Part shown: positions 5,919 to 6,534 of the stretch, piece after piece | How the letters are laid out: every line of letters begins with the position of its first letter | How positions within the stretch are numbered: position 1 is the first letter of the stretch | DNA from: Methanosarcinales archaeon | GTDB lineage: Archaea > Halobacteriota > Syntropharchaeia > Alkanophagales > Methanospirareceae | DNA: 6,534 nt | Reading direction: 5' to 3' | NCBI GenBank assembly: GCA_030665925.1 | Contig: DAOUYX010000092.1 | Coordinates: forward strand, 1 to 6,534 | Made by a program: the position numbers and the translations under genes | Notes under the pieces: generated by a model | Databases searched by the model: none | Told to the model about the DNA's origin: nothing | What the model saw: only the letters and a program-made list of their open reading frames with translations

Positions 5919-5959
5919 AAGCCCTTTCTGGGCTTGCGGGGACGTGGGCAGAGCCCACG
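5919..5959. repeat. two tandem hairpins downstream of the right-edge gene
   Basis: AAGCCC (5919-5924) pairs with GGGCTT (5930-5935) over a 5-base loop. CGTGGGC (5943-5949) pairs with GCCCACG (5953-5959) over AGA. They sit 3' of the minus-strand gene ending at 5982, so they could stabilise or end its transcript, or form part of the neighbouring repeat. No T-run follows them on the minus strand, so a classical terminator is not supported. Confidence 0.6.
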
Positions 5960-5981
5960 AGCGTTAATCGGTGTCAATAAT

Positions 5982-6534
5982 TTATTTTTTAACCGTGTCA
6001 TTTGCAATATACGTGGGATTGATATCAAAATAGGGAGTTAAACGGTGGGCTTTACCCCACTCTAATGCGTATTTTAACGTATTGAGATATACTGTTGGAT
6101 TAGGATTGTCTGGAGGACCTCTCAGCCAGAAATGCACTTCTCCAATTTTGTGCCGTTTGACGAAATCAAAAAAATTCTTCCCCGTGTAAGTGTAAAGGCT
6201 GTTAATTTCTGGACTTGCGCTAAAGAGAGCGCGCAACTTGTTCACGCCGCCAATCTCACTATATGCCCCGAACTTTTCCAAATCAACATTCAAACCGTAT
6301 CTCTCTTTCGAGTCGCTTACACAGCTATCAAAGAACAATAAACATTCACAATATTTCTTCCCTTTAGCTCTACCAATATTAATGAGATAAAAGGGGATGT
6401 CTTTATATCTATGATCTTCTAAGATTGCCACGAGCTCATTAATAACCTTTTTGGGATCTTCTCCATTTAACTTCAAATCAATCTTTGGGAAAGTAAATCG
6501 CTTAAAATTTTGACCATTAGCTTGAACTTGTCTT
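5982..6534 (-). CDS. unrecognised protein, 5' truncated by window edge
   Basis: The minus-strand frame is open from the window's right edge to TAA at 5984-5982, giving the C-terminal 183 residues. No ATG occurs in the visible part, and the TTG at 6476 is an internal codon. The segment is soluble-looking and mixed in composition, with no membrane helix or signal peptide. Noticeable stretches are FYLINIGRAKGKKYCECLLF, which looks like a beta strand, then basic turn, then strand, and the tryptophan/proline-rich HFWLRGPPDNPNP followed by an alpha-helical run and YFDINPTYIAND near the end. I do not recognise the family and assign no function. Its 3' flank contains two hairpins and a repeat that separate it from the inositol gene, so it is unlikely to be functionally tied to that gene. 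Confidence 0.72.
   Translation of the reverse strand, partial: RQVQANGQNFKRFTFPKIDLKLNGEDPKKVINELVAILEDHRYKDIPFYLINIGRAKGKKYCECLLFFDSCVSDSKERYGLNVDLEKFGAYSEIGGVNKLRALFSASPEINSLYTYTGKNFFDFVKRHKIGEVHFWLRGPPDNPNPTVYLNTLKYALEWGKAHRLTPYFDINPTYIANDTVKK

Noticed and set aside
5919..5990. Intrinsic terminator
   Set aside because: The hairpins have no T-run on the minus strand. The T-rich stretch at 5981-5990 on the + strand has no upstream + strand gene to terminate.
1..6534. tRNA, rRNA, CRISPR array or transposase gene
   Set aside because: I saw no cloverleaf-like sequence, regularly spaced direct repeats or transposase motifs in the gene-free stretches.

Overview
The window looks like a piece of a euryarchaeal chromosome (class uncertain). 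The supporting signs are a near-perfect archaeal Shine-Dalgarno sequence (GAGGTGAT) before the inositol-phosphate synthase, AT-rich TATA-like boxes instead of bacterial -35/-10 pairs, frequent AGA/AGG and ATA codons, and an enzyme set typical of archaeal inositol-phosphate metabolism. I could not run a search, so the taxonomic placement is inference.

Layout. At the left edge (1-432, +) is the C-terminal part of a PhoU-domain protein. It overlaps a four-helix membrane protein (386-820, +). A roughly 345-base stretch follows, holding AT-rich promoter-like sequence and a possible two-helix micro-protein (893-1060, +). The centre is a tight + strand operon: an Ino1-type myo-inositol-3-phosphate synthase (start revised to GTG at 1166), a GT4 glycosyltransferase 15 bases downstream, and a PfkB-family sugar or inositol kinase (start revised to ATG at 3351) that overlaps the glycosyltransferase by 8 bases. 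Converging on it from the minus strand, 27 bases away, is a two-domain gene (5716 down to 4338). It has a CTP:inositol-phosphate cytidylyltransferase-like domain fused to a CDP-alcohol phosphotransferase domain, as in the bifunctional IPCT/DIPPS enzymes that make di-myo-inositol phosphate phosphate. Its frame breaks near 4610-4690, so the last membrane segments lie in the -1 frame. A 33-codon ORF sits 3 bases upstream of it. The interval 5822-5981 holds a degenerate dispersed-type repeat and two strong hairpins. The right edge (5982-6534, -) is the C-terminal part of a protein I do not recognise.

How the genes fit together. Ino1 makes inositol-3-phosphate from glucose-6-phosphate. A PfkB kinase could re-phosphorylate free inositol. 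The cytidylyltransferase/phosphotransferase would activate inositol phosphate as CDP-inositol and transfer it to an alcohol acceptor. The GT4 enzyme could glycosylate an inositol-containing product. The main message is an inositol-phosphate cluster whose terminal enzyme has both an unusual active-site motif and a frame break.
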